Positions 26,672 through 36,925 of a stretch of DNA of 58,523 nt are shown here, in pieces. This stretch comes from Ignavibacteriales bacterium. GTDB lineage: Bacteria; Bacteroidota; Ignavibacteria; Ignavibacteriales; SURF-24. The translations under genes and the position numbers were made by a program. The stretch is taken from NCBI GenBank assembly GCA_026390815.1, contig JAPLFH010000010.1:1-58523 (forward strand). Direction: 5' to 3'. The notes under the pieces are model-generated. The model was not told where the DNA came from and made no database searches. It worked only from the letters and a program-made list of their open reading frames with translations. The stretch's first letter is position 1; each line of letters begins with the position of its first letter.

Positions 26672-28162
26672 TTAATTGATCATAAGTATTTTCTTTTCAC
26701 TTTCATTTCCACATTTATCTACAGCGGAAATTGCAATTTCTGATATTTTCTTTCCTTCAGGATTTAAAACTTTTATGTTGATTTTTTCCGAAAATATTTC
26801 GTAACTCCATCTTCCCTCAATTTTAAAATAAAGGACATACAGGAATGGCTTTTCATCTCCATTTGCCTTCCATGTTAATATTAATTCCGCATCTTTCTTT
26901 TCAAATTTAATTGTTGGAGAAAGTGGCTCAATATTATCGAGCCATGGAAAAGATGGTACCAGTGCTTGATATTTGAATGGTCCTTCAATCAACGCTTTGA
27001 ATGTTACACTATCCCTGTTTAGGAGTGATTTCATACTAAATAACATTGTTCCTGGTTCATTAGGAATCATTCCCCGTGCAACCATAATTTGGTTAACGAT
27101 TTCTAAAGACATTTCTTTAGAATTAACTTCTGGTCTGATAAACAATCCAGGCCAAAGATTACGCTTCTTTGTATTTTCCGAGATCCACCAGTTCAGAAGT
27201 ACAGGATAACTCATTTGTATTCTGGAAATGGACCAATAAAGTTGAGGTGCATAATAATCCATCCATCCTTTATTTAACCAAAGTTTTGCATCTGCATATA
27301 AAGTTGCATATTGGTCAAAGCTGCCGCCAATGCTTTCCGGATATCCTGGTCTATAAATGCCAAAAGGACTAATTCCTAATTTAATCAATGGTTTAACTTT
27401 CTTAATTCCATTATAAACTCTCTCAATAAATTTATTTACAGCCTCTCTCCGCCAATCACCACGGGATAAATTTCCACCGTTATCCACATATGCTTTATAT
27501 GATTCATCATCTGGAAAATCTTTTCCATCATTATATTCAGTATATGGATAAAAATAATCGTCAAAATGAATTGCATCTACAGCGTAGCGGTTTATTATAT
27601 CCATTACAACAGAATATGAATGATCCTGAACTTCTGTTAAAGCTGGATCCATCCAGTAATAACCATTATTACCAAGTTTTCTTACACAATTAGGTTTTGT
27701 TTTTATAATTGATTTTGAAGAAATCTCACTTCTCATTGCCGGATGATTTGCTCTGTATGGATTTAACCATGCATGAAGTTCTAATCCGCGTGCATGAGAT
27801 TCTTCGATCCAGAATTCAAGAGGATCATAAAATGGTTCCGGAGCTTTCCCTTGTTCGCCAGTTAAATAGTAAGACCAAGGCTCAAGTTCTGATTTATAAA
27901 TTGCATCAGCTTGTGGGCGAACTTGCAACACTATTGTATTCATATTAAGTTTTTTAACTTTATCTATGATTACAATTGCTTCTTTCTTTTGTTCATCTAC
28001 ACTTAATCCGGGTTTTGATGGCCAATCAATATTTGCAACAGTTGCCACCCATACAGCTCTCATCTCGCGTGCTACAGCTGGAATTTTATCGGATGCGTAG
28101 GTAAAAATTGATATTAGGAAAATGAAATAAACTAAGGTTCTGATTTTTGTAAGGTTCGCCAC
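26672..28162 (-). CDS. Glycoside hydrolase-like GHL10 (DUF187) family protein, exported
   Basis: A 496-residue protein with an N-terminal signal peptide (YFIFLISIFTYAS) and the GHL10/YngK-type barrel: MRAVWVATVANIDWPSKPG, VLQVRPQADAIYKS, LELHAWLNPYRANHP, DAIHFDDYFYPY with acidic residues in the active-site position, and a PQLYWSI segment. The last 90 residues look like a fibronectin-type beta domain (FEKKDAELILTWKANGDEKP). It probably cleaves a cell-wall or extracellular glycan in the periplasm or outside. The substrate is unknown. It stands alone. Confidence 0.87.
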   Translation of the reverse strand: MANLTKIRTLVYFIFLISIFTYASDKIPAVAREMRAVWVATVANIDWPSKPGLSVDEQKKEAIVIIDKVKKLNMNTIVLQVRPQADAIYKSELEPWSYYLTGEQGKAPEPFYDPLEFWIEESHARGLELHAWLNPYRANHPAMRSEISSKSIIKTKPNCVRKLGNNGYYWMDPALTEVQDHSYSVVMDIINRYAVDAIHFDDYFYPYTEYNDGKDFPDDESYKAYVDNGGNLSRGDWRREAVNKFIERVYNGIKKVKPLIKLGISPFGIYRPGYPESIGGSFDQYATLYADAKLWLNKGWMDYYAPQLYWSISRIQMSYPVLLNWWISENTKKRNLWPGLFIRPEVNSKEMSLEIVNQIMVARGMIPNEPGTMLFSMKSLLNRDSVTFKALIEGPFKYQALVPSFPWLDNIEPLSPTIKFEKKDAELILTWKANGDEKPFLYVLYFKIEGRWSYEIFSEKINIKVLNPEGKKISEIAISAVDKCGNESEKKILMIN

Positions 28163-28595
28163 TATTTATACTCCAATTTAAATTGTATCCTTAATGAAGT
28201 AAAACAAAACTACCAATTGAATTTTTATAAACAATTGAAAACTAATACACGTAAAGTTACCAAAATTCAACTAATTTAAAAGAAGAATTAAACTCGTTAA
28301 CCAAAACAATAATTTTGTTTAATTGATTGAATCATATAAAATAAATTTTAAAAAGTATCGAAATTCAAAAACTAATTTATATCAATTTTTATCTCAACAA
28401 TTATTTTATCCTTCAACTTGCAACTTATCCCAAATTCCCTCTTCCCTGGCTCATTTGATTTTCTATCAACCTATCTTTATATTTTTGATGAAAATAATTG
28501 ATATTAAACCACTTGAAAAAATCAATTTCATTTAGTTTAACAATTTTAGCCTAATCCCGCCATAAAGCGGTATTTCAATTTCTAACGGAGGATAA
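28163..28595. other. Intergenic region between divergent GHL10 and etfB genes
   Basis: About 430 AT-rich bases. A TAATTTTG match to the -7 element lies at 28310-28317 but no TTG lies at the right distance, so no promoter is called. A small stem CCCGC...GCGG is at about 28555-28571. A GGAGG Shine-Dalgarno site sits just before the etfB ATG. A 70-codon open frame inside looks non-coding. Confidence 0.5.
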
Positions 28596-29342
28596 ATGAA
28601 AATAGCAGTTTGTGTAAGTCACGTTCCGGATACTGCTTCAAAAATAATTGTTGGTTCTGATGGAAAGTCAATTGATCCAAATGGAATTACATATATTCTT
28701 AATCCTTATGATGAATTTGCAATAGAAGAGGCATTGAAAACCAGGGAAAAGTTTGGCGGTGATGTTACTGTTATAAGTCTTGGTAAAGATGTTAATAAAG
28801 AAACAATTAAAAAAGCACTTGCAATGGGTGTTGAAAACGGTGTTTTGCTTAAGGATGATAATGAAAGAGATTCTTTGGGAATCGCCCGAGCCTTGGCAGA
28901 AGAAATTAAATCACGCGGAGCAGAAATAGTTTTCTTTGGCAAACAATCTGTAGATTATGATAACTCAATTGTTGGTTTGCTTGTAGCAGAACTGTTAAAC
29001 TTTAACTGTGTTTCTGTTGTTGTAGATTTAAAGATAGAAGGGAATAAAATAATTGCTGAAAGGGAAATTGAAGGTGGACGGGAAGTTGTTGAGACTACAC
29101 TTCCTGTAGTAATAACAACGCAAAAAGGATTGAATGAACCACGTTATGCTTCGCTAAAAGGAATTATGGCAGCCAAGAAAAAAGTGATTGAAGAAAAACC
29201 GGCTCTTACCTCTGAGCAATCGATTGAAGTATTAAATATGAAAAGACCCAAAATGAAACAACCTGGCAGAATATTAGGAACAGACAAAACAGCCGTACCC
29301 GAATTAGTTCGGTTACTTAGAGAAGAAGCAAAAGTTATCTAA
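28596..29342 (+). CDS. etfB: Electron transfer flavoprotein beta subunit
   Basis: A 248-residue protein starting MKIAVCVSHVPDTASKI, with the EtfB pattern NPYDEFAIEEAL, the AMP-binding region GKQSVDYDNSIVG and the signature EREIEGGREVVETTLPVVIT, and LNEPRYASLKGIMAAKKK, which includes the recognition loop for dehydrogenase partners. With EtfA it carries electrons from acyl-CoA dehydrogenases to the quinone pool. A strong GGAGG ribosome site precedes it. etfA follows after 16 bases. Confidence 0.96.
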   Translation: MKIAVCVSHVPDTASKIIVGSDGKSIDPNGITYILNPYDEFAIEEALKTREKFGGDVTVISLGKDVNKETIKKALAMGVENGVLLKDDNERDSLGIARALAEEIKSRGAEIVFFGKQSVDYDNSIVGLLVAELLNFNCVSVVVDLKIEGNKIIAEREIEGGREVVETTLPVVITTQKGLNEPRYASLKGIMAAKKKVIEEKPALTSEQSIEVLNMKRPKMKQPGRILGTDKTAVPELVRLLREEAKVI

Positions 29343-29358
29343 AAAAGGAAATTGAAAA

Positions 29359-30327
29359 ATGGCAAATAAAATTCTTGTATTCCTAGAACAACGCAATAGT
29401 GAAATAAAAAAGTCATCTTATGAAGTTTGTAAGACTGTTTCCAAAATTGCCACCCAATTAAATTATGAGGTGGAAGCTGTTACAATTGGCGGCAGTATAA
29501 ACAATTTGGAATCAGTTGGTAATTATGGGATTACTAAAATAACGCACTTTAAAAATGATGCGTTGCTAAATTATTCATCAAGCGCATATTCTGAAATCTT
29601 AGCAAATTACTCAAATGAAATTGATGCCAATGTTATTTTCCTTTCCAACACAGCAATGGGTAAAGATTTAGCTCCAATGGTAAGTATTAAAATAAATGCG
29701 GGGCTACTGATTGACTGTATTAATCTTACAATAGATTCCAACGAAATAATTGGTACCCGACCAGTTTATGCTGGAAAAGCTCTGATCGATTCAAAGATTA
29801 AATCAAATAGAAAGATATTTACATTAAGACCAAATGTTTTTCCGATCGATGAATTGGAAAATAAACAAGCTTCTGTTGAAATAAGATTAGTGGAAAATCC
29901 GAATTTAAAATCATGTGTAGTGGAATATAAAAAATCAGAAGATAAACTGGATGTTGCTGAAGCAGACATAATTGTTTCTGGTGGTAGAGGTATGAAAAGC
30001 CCGGAAAACTTTCACCTGGTTGAAGAGTTAGCAAATACTCTTGGCGCCGCAGTCGGAGCTTCGCGCGCAGTTGTAGATGCTGGCTGGCGCCCGCATAGTG
30101 AACAAGTTGGACAAACTGGTAAAACTGTTACACCAAATCTTTATATTGCAATCGGTATTTCCGGAGCAATACAACATTTAGCAGGAATGTCTTCAGCAAA
30201 ATATATTGTTGCAATAAACAAAGATAAAGATGCGCCAATTTTTGGAATTGCTGATTATGGAATAGCAGGTGATATTTTTGATGTTGTTCCTGCATTAACT
30301 GAAGAATTGAAAAAATTAAAATCATAA
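29359..30327 (+). CDS. etfA: Electron transfer flavoprotein alpha subunit
   Basis: A 322-residue protein. The C-terminal FAD domain is clear: [33 protein letters not shown], and [13 protein letters not shown] followed by [13 protein letters not shown] and a DYGIAGD motif. The N-terminal half pairs with EtfB. Together they form a heterodimer with FAD and AMP. The two acyl-CoA ligases in the window fit a fatty-acid oxidation route that would need this carrier. The bifunctional nuclease gene follows in the same direction. Confidence 0.96.
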   Translation: MANKILVFLEQRNSEIKKSSYEVCKTVSKIATQLNYEVEAVTIGGSINNLESVGNYGITKITHFKNDALLNYSSSAYSEILANYSNEIDANVIFLSNTAMGKDLAPMVSIKINAGLLIDCINLTIDSNEIIGTRPVYAGKALIDSKIKSNRKIFTLRPNVFPIDELENKQASVEIRLVENPNLKSCVVEYKKSEDKLDVAEADIIVSGGRGMKSPENFHLVEELANTLGAAVGASRAVVDAGWRPHSEQVGQTGKTVTPNLYIAIGISGAIQHLAGMSSAKYIVAINKDKDAPIFGIADYGIAGDIFDVVPALTEELKKLKS

Positions 30328-30344
30328 TACATCAGGAAAAATAA

Positions 30345-30956
30345 TTGAACAAAGTTCAGGTAGAAATATTAGGATTATCATCTACACCTTCATCCGGTGG
30401 AGCTTATGCAATTCTTCTAAAAGAGCTTTATGGCGTTAGAAGATTACCAATAATAATAGGTGCATTTGAAGCGCAGGCAATTGCTTTAGAAATGGAAGGA
30501 ATTAAACCTCCCCGCCCGCTTACTCACGATCTGCTTAAAAGTATTATAGATAACCTTGGAGCGACTGTTCAAGAAGTTATTATTGATGAACTTAAAGAAA
30601 ACACCTTCTATGCAAAGATCATTATTGATGTTTCATCTGTAACAAATGATATTGATTCCAGGCCAAGTGATGCAATAGCATTAGCGGTTAGAACTCAAGC
30701 ACCAATTTATGTAAATGAAGAAGTTATGAACACAGCAGCATTTATTCCAGCCACTGAGGATGAATCCCTTGAAGGAGCAGAAGAATCTGATTTAACTCCT
30801 GATATTGAAGAAAATCCTAAACCTCCAATTACACCATCCAGGGAAACTAAATTAGCATCACTTCAGAATCAATTAAGAGAAGCACTTGAAAAAGAAGACT
30901 ACGAACGTGCTGCTAAAGTAAGAGATGAAATAAAAAAGATGACTGACCAGAACTAA
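30345..30956 (+). CDS. Bifunctional nuclease family protein (DUF151) with C-terminal UVR motif
   Basis: A 203-residue protein that begins with TTG at 30345 (MNKVQVEILGLSSTP), since no ATG fits the conserved start of the family. Residues 1-130 are the DUF151 domain: YAILLKELYGVRRLPIIIG, EAQAIALEMEGIKPPRPLTHD and SRPSDAIALAVR. Residues about 165-203 form a UvrB/UvrC-type helical motif (LEKEDYERAAKVRDEIKKM). Plant and bacterial relatives show DNase/RNase activity. Its stop overlaps the 3' end of the convergent DUF2851 gene by 4 bases. Confidence 0.88.
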   Translation: MNKVQVEILGLSSTPSSGGAYAILLKELYGVRRLPIIIGAFEAQAIALEMEGIKPPRPLTHDLLKSIIDNLGATVQEVIIDELKENTFYAKIIIDVSSVTNDIDSRPSDAIALAVRTQAPIYVNEEVMNTAAFIPATEDESLEGAEESDLTPDIEENPKPPITPSRETKLASLQNQLREALEKEDYERAAKVRDEIKKMTDQN

Positions 30957-32440
30957 TTAAATGCTGTTGCTCCGATTGAACACTGAAGACATTTATTTTT
31001 TGAGCAATAAGTTCTGAATAGCTCCAGCAGCCCCTGAGATATGACACTATTTTTAGAAGCATTTTCCATCAGTAGAGAATCCGCCATAAATTTAACAATA
31101 CTGTTGTCCTCATTCTGGCTATAGATTGAATAAACATTTTCTACCTTTTTCTTCAGTTCATTTTTCCCAAATATATCTCCGTATATTGAAACGAAAGGTA
31201 AAACAACGTTAACAATAATTTCATCTGCCCTGGAACTACCTATAAAATATTTTATTTCTTGATTGGAGCGCTCGCCAAAATTAAAATGATCTTTCCAATA
31301 ACCATCTGCGTTAACTATAAATAATGTTTTTACTGCTTTAATTAAAACATCAATATCCCGAATACGTTCAAAGCGACTTATTAAATTGTCAATCAATCCT
31401 TCGAAAATAATTTTTCGTAAAAGAATTGAGCCCCCGGCAATTCTAATGGTTGGAAAGTTTTGAGGTCTTTGTCTAAAGAAGTGCCAGTCAGTAAAATTTA
31501 AAGTCCTGCCATCATATTTTTCTTTTATCGAATTCCAGAATTCTATAATGTACTCCAGGTATTTGTTATCTAAATTCTCAGATAATTTCAATTCTTCCGG
31601 TATAATTCCAGCTATATTAAATAAACATGATTGTATAGTTAAATTGATATTTTCAGAATTTTCCATTGAAGTAATAAATTCTGTATTAGCAAATTGTGCT
31701 AAGTGAATCATCGCATTTTTGTTTTTAGAATAGCCTAGAGCTTCAAAAATAAACTCATAAAATACTTGCTGCCACAATTCTTTAATCTTAAAATCATTGT
31801 AAGTAAATTCTCTTGCAAGAAATTCTGAAGTCAAATCATATTTAATAACCGGCTCTTTTAAACTTAACTCCTTAATAAAAACTAATTCCTTTAATCGCGA
31901 ATAAATTTTTTCAGTTTTTTTCTTGAATCTTTCTTTACCAAGTCTATCAAGAAAATCTAATTTTATTTTTTGATCTATAGTATGATTTGCTTCCGCACAT
32001 TTTAAATGTTGAGCTGATTTTTCATTTCCATTATTTAATTCGGTTTTGTAGGAATCGATCAAGCTATCTTCAAGAAAATCCGCAAGGCAAATTGTGTGGA
32101 TCTTTCTACCATCTTTACAAAAAACATAAGAAAGGTTATTTTTATTTAGTAATGTAGCATGCAGGATTACTTTATTGTATCTTTTATCAAGGTGATGCCC
32201 ATGAGCTTTCCAATCATTAAAATCAGGGTCGATTTCAACATCCCCGATATAAACAAGGTTTCCAATTCTCACTTTAGCATTTTTAAAATCTGGACCGGCT
32301 GAATCGGTATTTTCATTACCGGAATTGATGATTGAAACTGATTCCCCATCAATAGTCTTCAGTTCCCTGTTTAAAGTTTTAGATTTCCAAATTTCACAAA
32401 GAATTTTTTCATTTACTTTAGTGTAATTGTTCATTCTCAT
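30953..32440 (-). CDS. DUF2851 family protein
   Basis: A 495-residue cytosolic protein of the DUF2851 family, known mainly from Bacteroidetes/Chlorobi and without a function. The N-terminal part has the conserved SAGPDFKNAKVRIGNLVYIGDVEI-type core with the short motifs GDVEID, WKAHGHH and YNKVILHAT. The C-terminal part is helical, with RIAGGSILLRKI and a cysteine cluster CSKNKCLQC at the very end that could bind metal. It is convergent with, and overlaps by 4 bases, the bifunctional nuclease gene. Confidence 0.85.
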   Translation of the reverse strand: MRMNNYTKVNEKILCEIWKSKTLNRELKTIDGESVSIINSGNENTDSAGPDFKNAKVRIGNLVYIGDVEIDPDFNDWKAHGHHLDKRYNKVILHATLLNKNNLSYVFCKDGRKIHTICLADFLEDSLIDSYKTELNNGNEKSAQHLKCAEANHTIDQKIKLDFLDRLGKERFKKKTEKIYSRLKELVFIKELSLKEPVIKYDLTSEFLAREFTYNDFKIKELWQQVFYEFIFEALGYSKNKNAMIHLAQFANTEFITSMENSENINLTIQSCLFNIAGIIPEELKLSENLDNKYLEYIIEFWNSIKEKYDGRTLNFTDWHFFRQRPQNFPTIRIAGGSILLRKIIFEGLIDNLISRFERIRDIDVLIKAVKTLFIVNADGYWKDHFNFGERSNQEIKYFIGSSRADEIIVNVVLPFVSIYGDIFGKNELKKKVENVYSIYSQNEDNSIVKFMADSLLMENASKNSVISQGLLELFRTYCSKNKCLQCSIGATAFN

Positions 32441-32584
32441 CCCTAGACTAGTTTTAATAGAAATTTTTAATAAAACAAGTGAAGACGATTTATATTAAAA
32501 TACTGTTATCGGATGGTGAATGAAACTACCAAGCTACATTTAGTCGTAATGGGAAATTGCATATAAATCAATTAAACTATTTAC

Positions 32585-33397
32585 TCAACTATTCCAAATT
32601 TTATTTATAGAAGCATTAAGATTAATTATTTCTTCCTTTGCTTTCTTCCCAAATTCCATGCTTTTATCTTTATAAATAAGTGCCCGGCTAACATTGATAA
32701 GGAAATTATTAAAATTATTTTGCTTAAAAACGTTTACTACCTCATCCAGGCTGCCGCCTTGTGCACCTACTCCAGGTAAAAGTACGAACAAATTCATAAA
32801 AGAATCAACATTATTTTTTAATTCATCTAAATTAGTAGCACCAAATACAATTCCGCAATTTTTGTTTGTATTCCATTCATTAGCTTTTCCTATTACTTTC
32901 TGAAACAAAAAGCAACCATTTTTTAATTCCAACTTTTCAAAATCATTAGCCCCAAAATTTGAGGTTAAAGCAAGAATAAAATTTATTTTATCATTAAATC
33001 GTAAAAATGGCTCTAAAGAATCATACCCCATATACGGACTTAAGGTAGCCGCATCGACCATAAAACGATTATACATTGCATAGGCGTACATCTCGCTTGT
33101 GTTGCCAATGTCTCCTCTTTTTGCATCACCGATAATTAAAATATCCTGTGGTATGTATTCAATAGTTTTATGAAGTACATCAATGCCGGCTGCTCCGTCT
33201 CTTTCATAAAAGGCAAAATTTATTTTATATGCTGCGGCTTGAGCAGCAGTGTTATCTATAATAATTTTGTTGAACTTTAATATCGGATGATCTTCCTGGT
33301 GAAGGTACATTGGGATTTTTGAAATATCAGTATCCAAACCAACACAAATATGTTTCCCTTCTTTCAATCTACTAAATAATTTTTCCTGCGCTGTCAT
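32585..33397 (-). CDS. pyrF: Orotidine 5'-phosphate decarboxylase (type 2)
   Basis: A 270-residue enzyme for the last step of UMP synthesis. Key signatures are ICVGLDTD at the N terminus, the catalytic DAKRGDIGNTSEMYA with the Lys-Asp pair, PYMGYDSLEPFL, and LLPGVGAQGGS and NVSRALIY near the end. The length and the DAKRGDI form fit the type 2 (Mycobacterium/Myxococcus-like) group. It lies 6 bases after rodA, so pyrimidine synthesis is coupled to the cell-shape operon. Confidence 0.95.
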   Translation of the reverse strand: MTAQEKLFSRLKEGKHICVGLDTDISKIPMYLHQEDHPILKFNKIIIDNTAAQAAAYKINFAFYERDGAAGIDVLHKTIEYIPQDILIIGDAKRGDIGNTSEMYAYAMYNRFMVDAATLSPYMGYDSLEPFLRFNDKINFILALTSNFGANDFEKLELKNGCFLFQKVIGKANEWNTNKNCGIVFGATNLDELKNNVDSFMNLFVLLPGVGAQGGSLDEVVNVFKQNNFNNFLINVSRALIYKDKSMEFGKKAKEEIINLNASINKIWNS

Positions 33398-33403
33398 ATA
33401 TTT

Positions 33404-34657
33404 TTATGTGTATTGTTTTCTATTACGATAAATATTTGCTGCAACTCCAATTAAAAACATATTTACCAGGAGAGAGCTTCCACCAAAACTAAGGAATGGA
33501 AGAGGCAAACCTACTACCGGCATTATCCCAATTGTCATTCCAATATTGATAACAAAGTGGAAAAACAATAATGTTAGAATTCCAACAACAAGGAGGCTAT
33601 GGAATTCACTTTTTTCTTTTGCGAGCCAGGTTATTTTTAACAAACGTAAAAATACAAACAAAAATAATGAGATTGTAATAACGCTTCCTATAAAGCCAAA
33701 CTCTTCTCCAATTACACAAAAAATAAAATCGGTCCATTGTTCCGGAATAAATCTTAATTGTGTTTGATTACCGCTTAAAAATCCTTTTCCAAAAAAACCA
33801 CCTGATCCTATTGCAACTCTTGCTTGTATGGCATTATATCCAGAACCAAGAGGATCTGCAGTTGGATCAAGAAAAGTTGCTATCCTGCGCTGCTGATGCG
33901 GACTCATTATATTATAAACAGATTCAAAGAAAAATCCAGCGGATAAATTAATTACAAATAACGAAGCGCTGAGAAAAAGATTTTTCTTAAAATATATTAA
34001 TGCCAGAATTACCAACACTAAAACAGCAATAAAAATTGTTGTTCCGAACATATAAGCCAATACTACTATTGGTGGCGAAAGTACAACAAACAAACCGAAT
34101 AAACTTATTCCTTTCCAATATAAGAGAGTTAAAATTATCGCCGCAAAAACAAATGTTGTTCCTACATCTGGTTGAAGTAGTATTAATATAATTGGTAATG
34201 TTCCAATTAAAAGCGCAATTACAATATCTTTTATTGATTCTATATTAGTTTTATCTCTGCTTAAAAAATAAGACAATAAAAAAATGACACCAATTTTTGC
34301 AAATTCCGAAGGTTGAAATCCAAACGGACCAAAGTCCAGCCAGCTTTTTGAACCATAGACTCTTCGTCCAATAAAAATAACTGCTATAAGAAATAATATG
34401 CTGAATAGGTAAGAAGGCAGCGGTAAAAGATTAATTATTCTTGTAGGAATAAAATAAACAATAAAAAAAACAACAAGAGCAAGTATTGCTGAATAAAGTT
34501 GTTTGTAAAAATTACCACCGGCTGTTGGATGATGTAAAGTTGAACTGTAAATTGCTAATAATCCAATTACAATCAGCAATAATGCAGAACCAACTAAAAG
34601 AATATCAAACTTATCTTCGAACTGATAATCAATTCGGGAGCGACGCCGTAATAACAT
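33404..34657 (-). CDS. rodA: Rod-shape peptidoglycan polymerase RodA (SEDS family)
   Basis: A 417-residue integral membrane protein with about ten hydrophobic helices. SEDS signatures are visible: [29 protein letters not shown] (polymerase Asp), a [20 protein letters not shown] loop, and [20 protein letters not shown], then [20 protein letters not shown]. It polymerises lipid II with its transpeptidase partner, the product of mrdA just upstream, whose 3' end it overlaps by 29 bases. The overlap implies translational coupling. Confidence 0.96.
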   Translation of the reverse strand: MLLRRRSRIDYQFEDKFDILLVGSALLLIVIGLLAIYSSTLHHPTAGGNFYKQLYSAILALVVFFIVYFIPTRIINLLPLPSYLFSILFLIAVIFIGRRVYGSKSWLDFGPFGFQPSEFAKIGVIFLLSYFLSRDKTNIESIKDIVIALLIGTLPIILILLQPDVGTTFVFAAIILTLLYWKGISLFGLFVVLSPPIVVLAYMFGTTIFIAVLVLVILALIYFKKNLFLSASLFVINLSAGFFFESVYNIMSPHQQRRIATFLDPTADPLGSGYNAIQARVAIGSGGFFGKGFLSGNQTQLRFIPEQWTDFIFCVIGEEFGFIGSVITISLFLFVFLRLLKITWLAKEKSEFHSLLVVGILTLLFFHFVINIGMTIGIMPVVGLPLPFLSFGGSSLLVNMFLIGVAANIYRNRKQYT

Positions 34658-36440
34658 TTTCTTCTGCTTTTTTAAGATTTTCAGGTGGATTCTTTTTTTT
34701 CAAATATTCCTGTATTACTGCTTTAGCAATTGGAGCTGCCCAAGTTGCACCAAATCCTGCATTTTCCACAAATACTGCCACAGCAATTTTAGGATCTTCA
34801 TATGGAGCAAAACCAATAAACCATGCATGATCTTTACCATGTGGATTTTGTGCTGTTCCAGTTTTTCCTGCGACATTTATACCAGGCAATCTCACTCCAG
34901 TTGCTGTACCTGCCCCATTAACTACTAAGAACATCCCCTCTTTAACAATGTCCATTGTTTTTTTACTAACTTTAGTATCAACAATTGGAAAACTAAGAGG
35001 TACAAGTTTTTTATTTGCATCAAGGTAACCTTTAACTAAATGAGGTCTATATGATTTTCCATCATTAGCAATTAAAGATACATACTGTGCAAGTTGAAGA
35101 GGAGTAACGCTTAATTCCCCTTGTCCAATCCCTAAACTAACTATAAAACCTTTTGTCCAACCATTTTTACCATAACGTTTATTATAATATTCTGTCGAAG
35201 GTAAAATACCAGGCCTTTCTTCATTTATATCAATACCAGTTCTTTGACCAAAACCAAATCGTCTTCCATATTCTGACCATTTATCTAATCCAATTTTCAG
35301 AATCAATTGATAAAAGAATGAGTTGCAGGATTTTTCAATTGCATGAACTACGTTTAATGATCCGTGATTTCCACCATGGCATTTAAAAAATCTTCCAAAA
35401 TAAAAACCACCCCCGCAATAAAAAGTATTTTCGGTAGTTATAATTCCTTCTTCCAATGCTGCTATGGCGGCTAATATTTTAAATGTGGAGCCAGGTGGAT
35501 TAGCTGAAAGAGTTGCTCTGTTAAAAAGTGGTTTGTCCGGGTCGGCATTTATTTCCTGCCAAATATCTTTGGAAGTAACTGTAGTAAAATCATTAAGGTT
35601 GAATTCCGGCGAGCTAACAAATGCTAAAACTTCTCCTGTTTTTGGTTCAATAGCAACTAAAGCACCATTCTTTCCTTCAAATCCTTTTTCAGCAATACGT
35701 TGTATATCAGCATCAATTGTTAAAACTAAATCATCTCCTTTAATTGAATTTTTATCATTGATCCCTTCCTTAAACCTGCCAATTTCTTTACGCTTCGAAT
35801 CAACCAGGATATATTTAATTCCTTTTTGCCCGCGCAAATATTTTTCATAAGTTTTTTCTATGCCGGCATTTCCAATAAAATCACCCATTTCATAATACTT
35901 GTCCGCTTCAAGCTGTTTTTTACCAACTTCCTTTGTATAGCCAAACATATGTGAACCTTTGATGCTGTCTTCATAAGCTCTTTCAAGCTCTACCATATAA
36001 CTAACACCAGGAAGCTTTTCGGCATTCTCCTCAACCCAGGATACAACTTGAAAGCTAACATCACGCTGAATTCTAATTGGGATGTATTTAGAATAAATAC
36101 TATTGTTGGTTAATATTTTTCCGATAAAGCCAGAATCGGAACCAAGAACAGTTTCTATAAGATGATCCAATTTTCTATCATAGATTGAAGGTGTAATAAT
36201 CAATGTGAAGGAAGGTTTGTTATTAACAAGAACTTTATAATTTCTATCGTAAAAAACACCGCGCAATGGAGTTTGTACAATCCCTTTTATACTATTATCA
36301 GCAGATTGTTCGTCATAAATTCCCTGTTTGATAATTTGCATATTGAATAGTTGAATGACAATAATTGCGAATGTTCCAATCACAATTAAGAATAAAATCC
36401 TTCTTCTTAAATCGATTCCGGTATTTGTTTGGGTAGTCAT
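34629..36440 (-). CDS. mrdA: Penicillin-binding protein 2 (elongasome transpeptidase)
   Basis: A 603-residue class B PBP. The start at 36440 ([14 protein letters not shown]) is chosen because its ATG overlaps the mreD stop as ATGA. One membrane helix (about residues 14-35) is followed by the PBP dimerisation domain ([26 protein letters not shown]) and a transpeptidase domain with STFK (318-321), SCN (371-373) and KTG (526-528), then HAWFIGFAP. It cross-links the glycan made by RodA during side-wall growth. A lysine-rich tail completes the C terminus. Confidence 0.96.
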   Translation of the reverse strand: MTTQTNTGIDLRRRILFLIVIGTFAIIVIQLFNMQIIKQGIYDEQSADNSIKGIVQTPLRGVFYDRNYKVLVNNKPSFTLIITPSIYDRKLDHLIETVLGSDSGFIGKILTNNSIYSKYIPIRIQRDVSFQVVSWVEENAEKLPGVSYMVELERAYEDSIKGSHMFGYTKEVGKKQLEADKYYEMGDFIGNAGIEKTYEKYLRGQKGIKYILVDSKRKEIGRFKEGINDKNSIKGDDLVLTIDADIQRIAEKGFEGKNGALVAIEPKTGEVLAFVSSPEFNLNDFTTVTSKDIWQEINADPDKPLFNRATLSANPPGSTFKILAAIAALEEGIITTENTFYCGGGFYFGRFFKCHGGNHGSLNVVHAIEKSCNSFFYQLILKIGLDKWSEYGRRFGFGQRTGIDINEERPGILPSTEYYNKRYGKNGWTKGFIVSLGIGQGELSVTPLQLAQYVSLIANDGKSYRPHLVKGYLDANKKLVPLSFPIVDTKVSKKTMDIVKEGMFLVVNGAGTATGVRLPGINVAGKTGTAQNPHGKDHAWFIGFAPYEDPKIAVAVFVENAGFGATWAAPIAKAVIQEYLKKKNPPENLKKAEENVITASLPN

Positions 36441-36925
36441 GTATAAATCTTTTTTGAATAAAATATTATTAATGGAATTGCTATACAAGCCGAATATAAG
36501 CCCGGAAGAATTCCCTGTTCAAAAAATAACACAACAAAATTTGTTTGAAGTTCATTTGTTGAAAAGAAGGAATAGACAATTGAATCAAGCGTTCCTACAA
36601 CTAAAATTATAAAAAGCAGCATAAATGATTTTATATTTTCATCTATTTTGTTTTCATTAAAAAAATAGCCGGCTACAAATCCGCTTAATGTTTTGGAAAA
36701 CATCGCACTCCCAATTATTCCCCCAGAAAAAAGATCGAATAAAAGTCCAAACATACAACCTAAAATTATTCCGTTTAGTTGACCCATTTGAAGAGTAAAA
36801 TAAACTAAAAGGATTAATATTAAATCTGGCGCTATCTGTCTGTAAGAAAGGAATGGAATTATTGTTAGCTGCAGAATTGCCAGAATAAGAAATAAAACTA
36901 TTGCCTTAAAATATAATACACGCAT
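36437..36925 (-). CDS. mreD: Rod shape-determining protein MreD
   Basis: A 162-residue membrane protein with about five to six hydrophobic helices (LFLILAILQLTIIPFLSY, APDLILILLVYFTLQMG, GCMFGLLFDLFSGGIIGSAM, FMLLFIILVVGTLDSIVY). The pattern APDLILILLVY with GLLFDLFSG is that of MreD. It is part of the MreBCD-PBP2-RodA elongation complex. It abuts mreC (stop and start adjacent) and overlaps the mrdA start. Confidence 0.9.
   Translation of the reverse strand: MRVLYFKAIVLFLILAILQLTIIPFLSYRQIAPDLILILLVYFTLQMGQLNGIILGCMFGLLFDLFSGGIIGSAMFSKTLSGFVAGYFFNENKIDENIKSFMLLFIILVVGTLDSIVYSFFSTNELQTNFVVLFFEQGILPGLYSACIAIPLIIFYSKKIYT

Noticed and set aside
28323-28535. 70-codon plus-strand frame before etfB
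   Set aside because: Composition is that of AT-rich non-coding DNA, with no ribosome site or family pattern.
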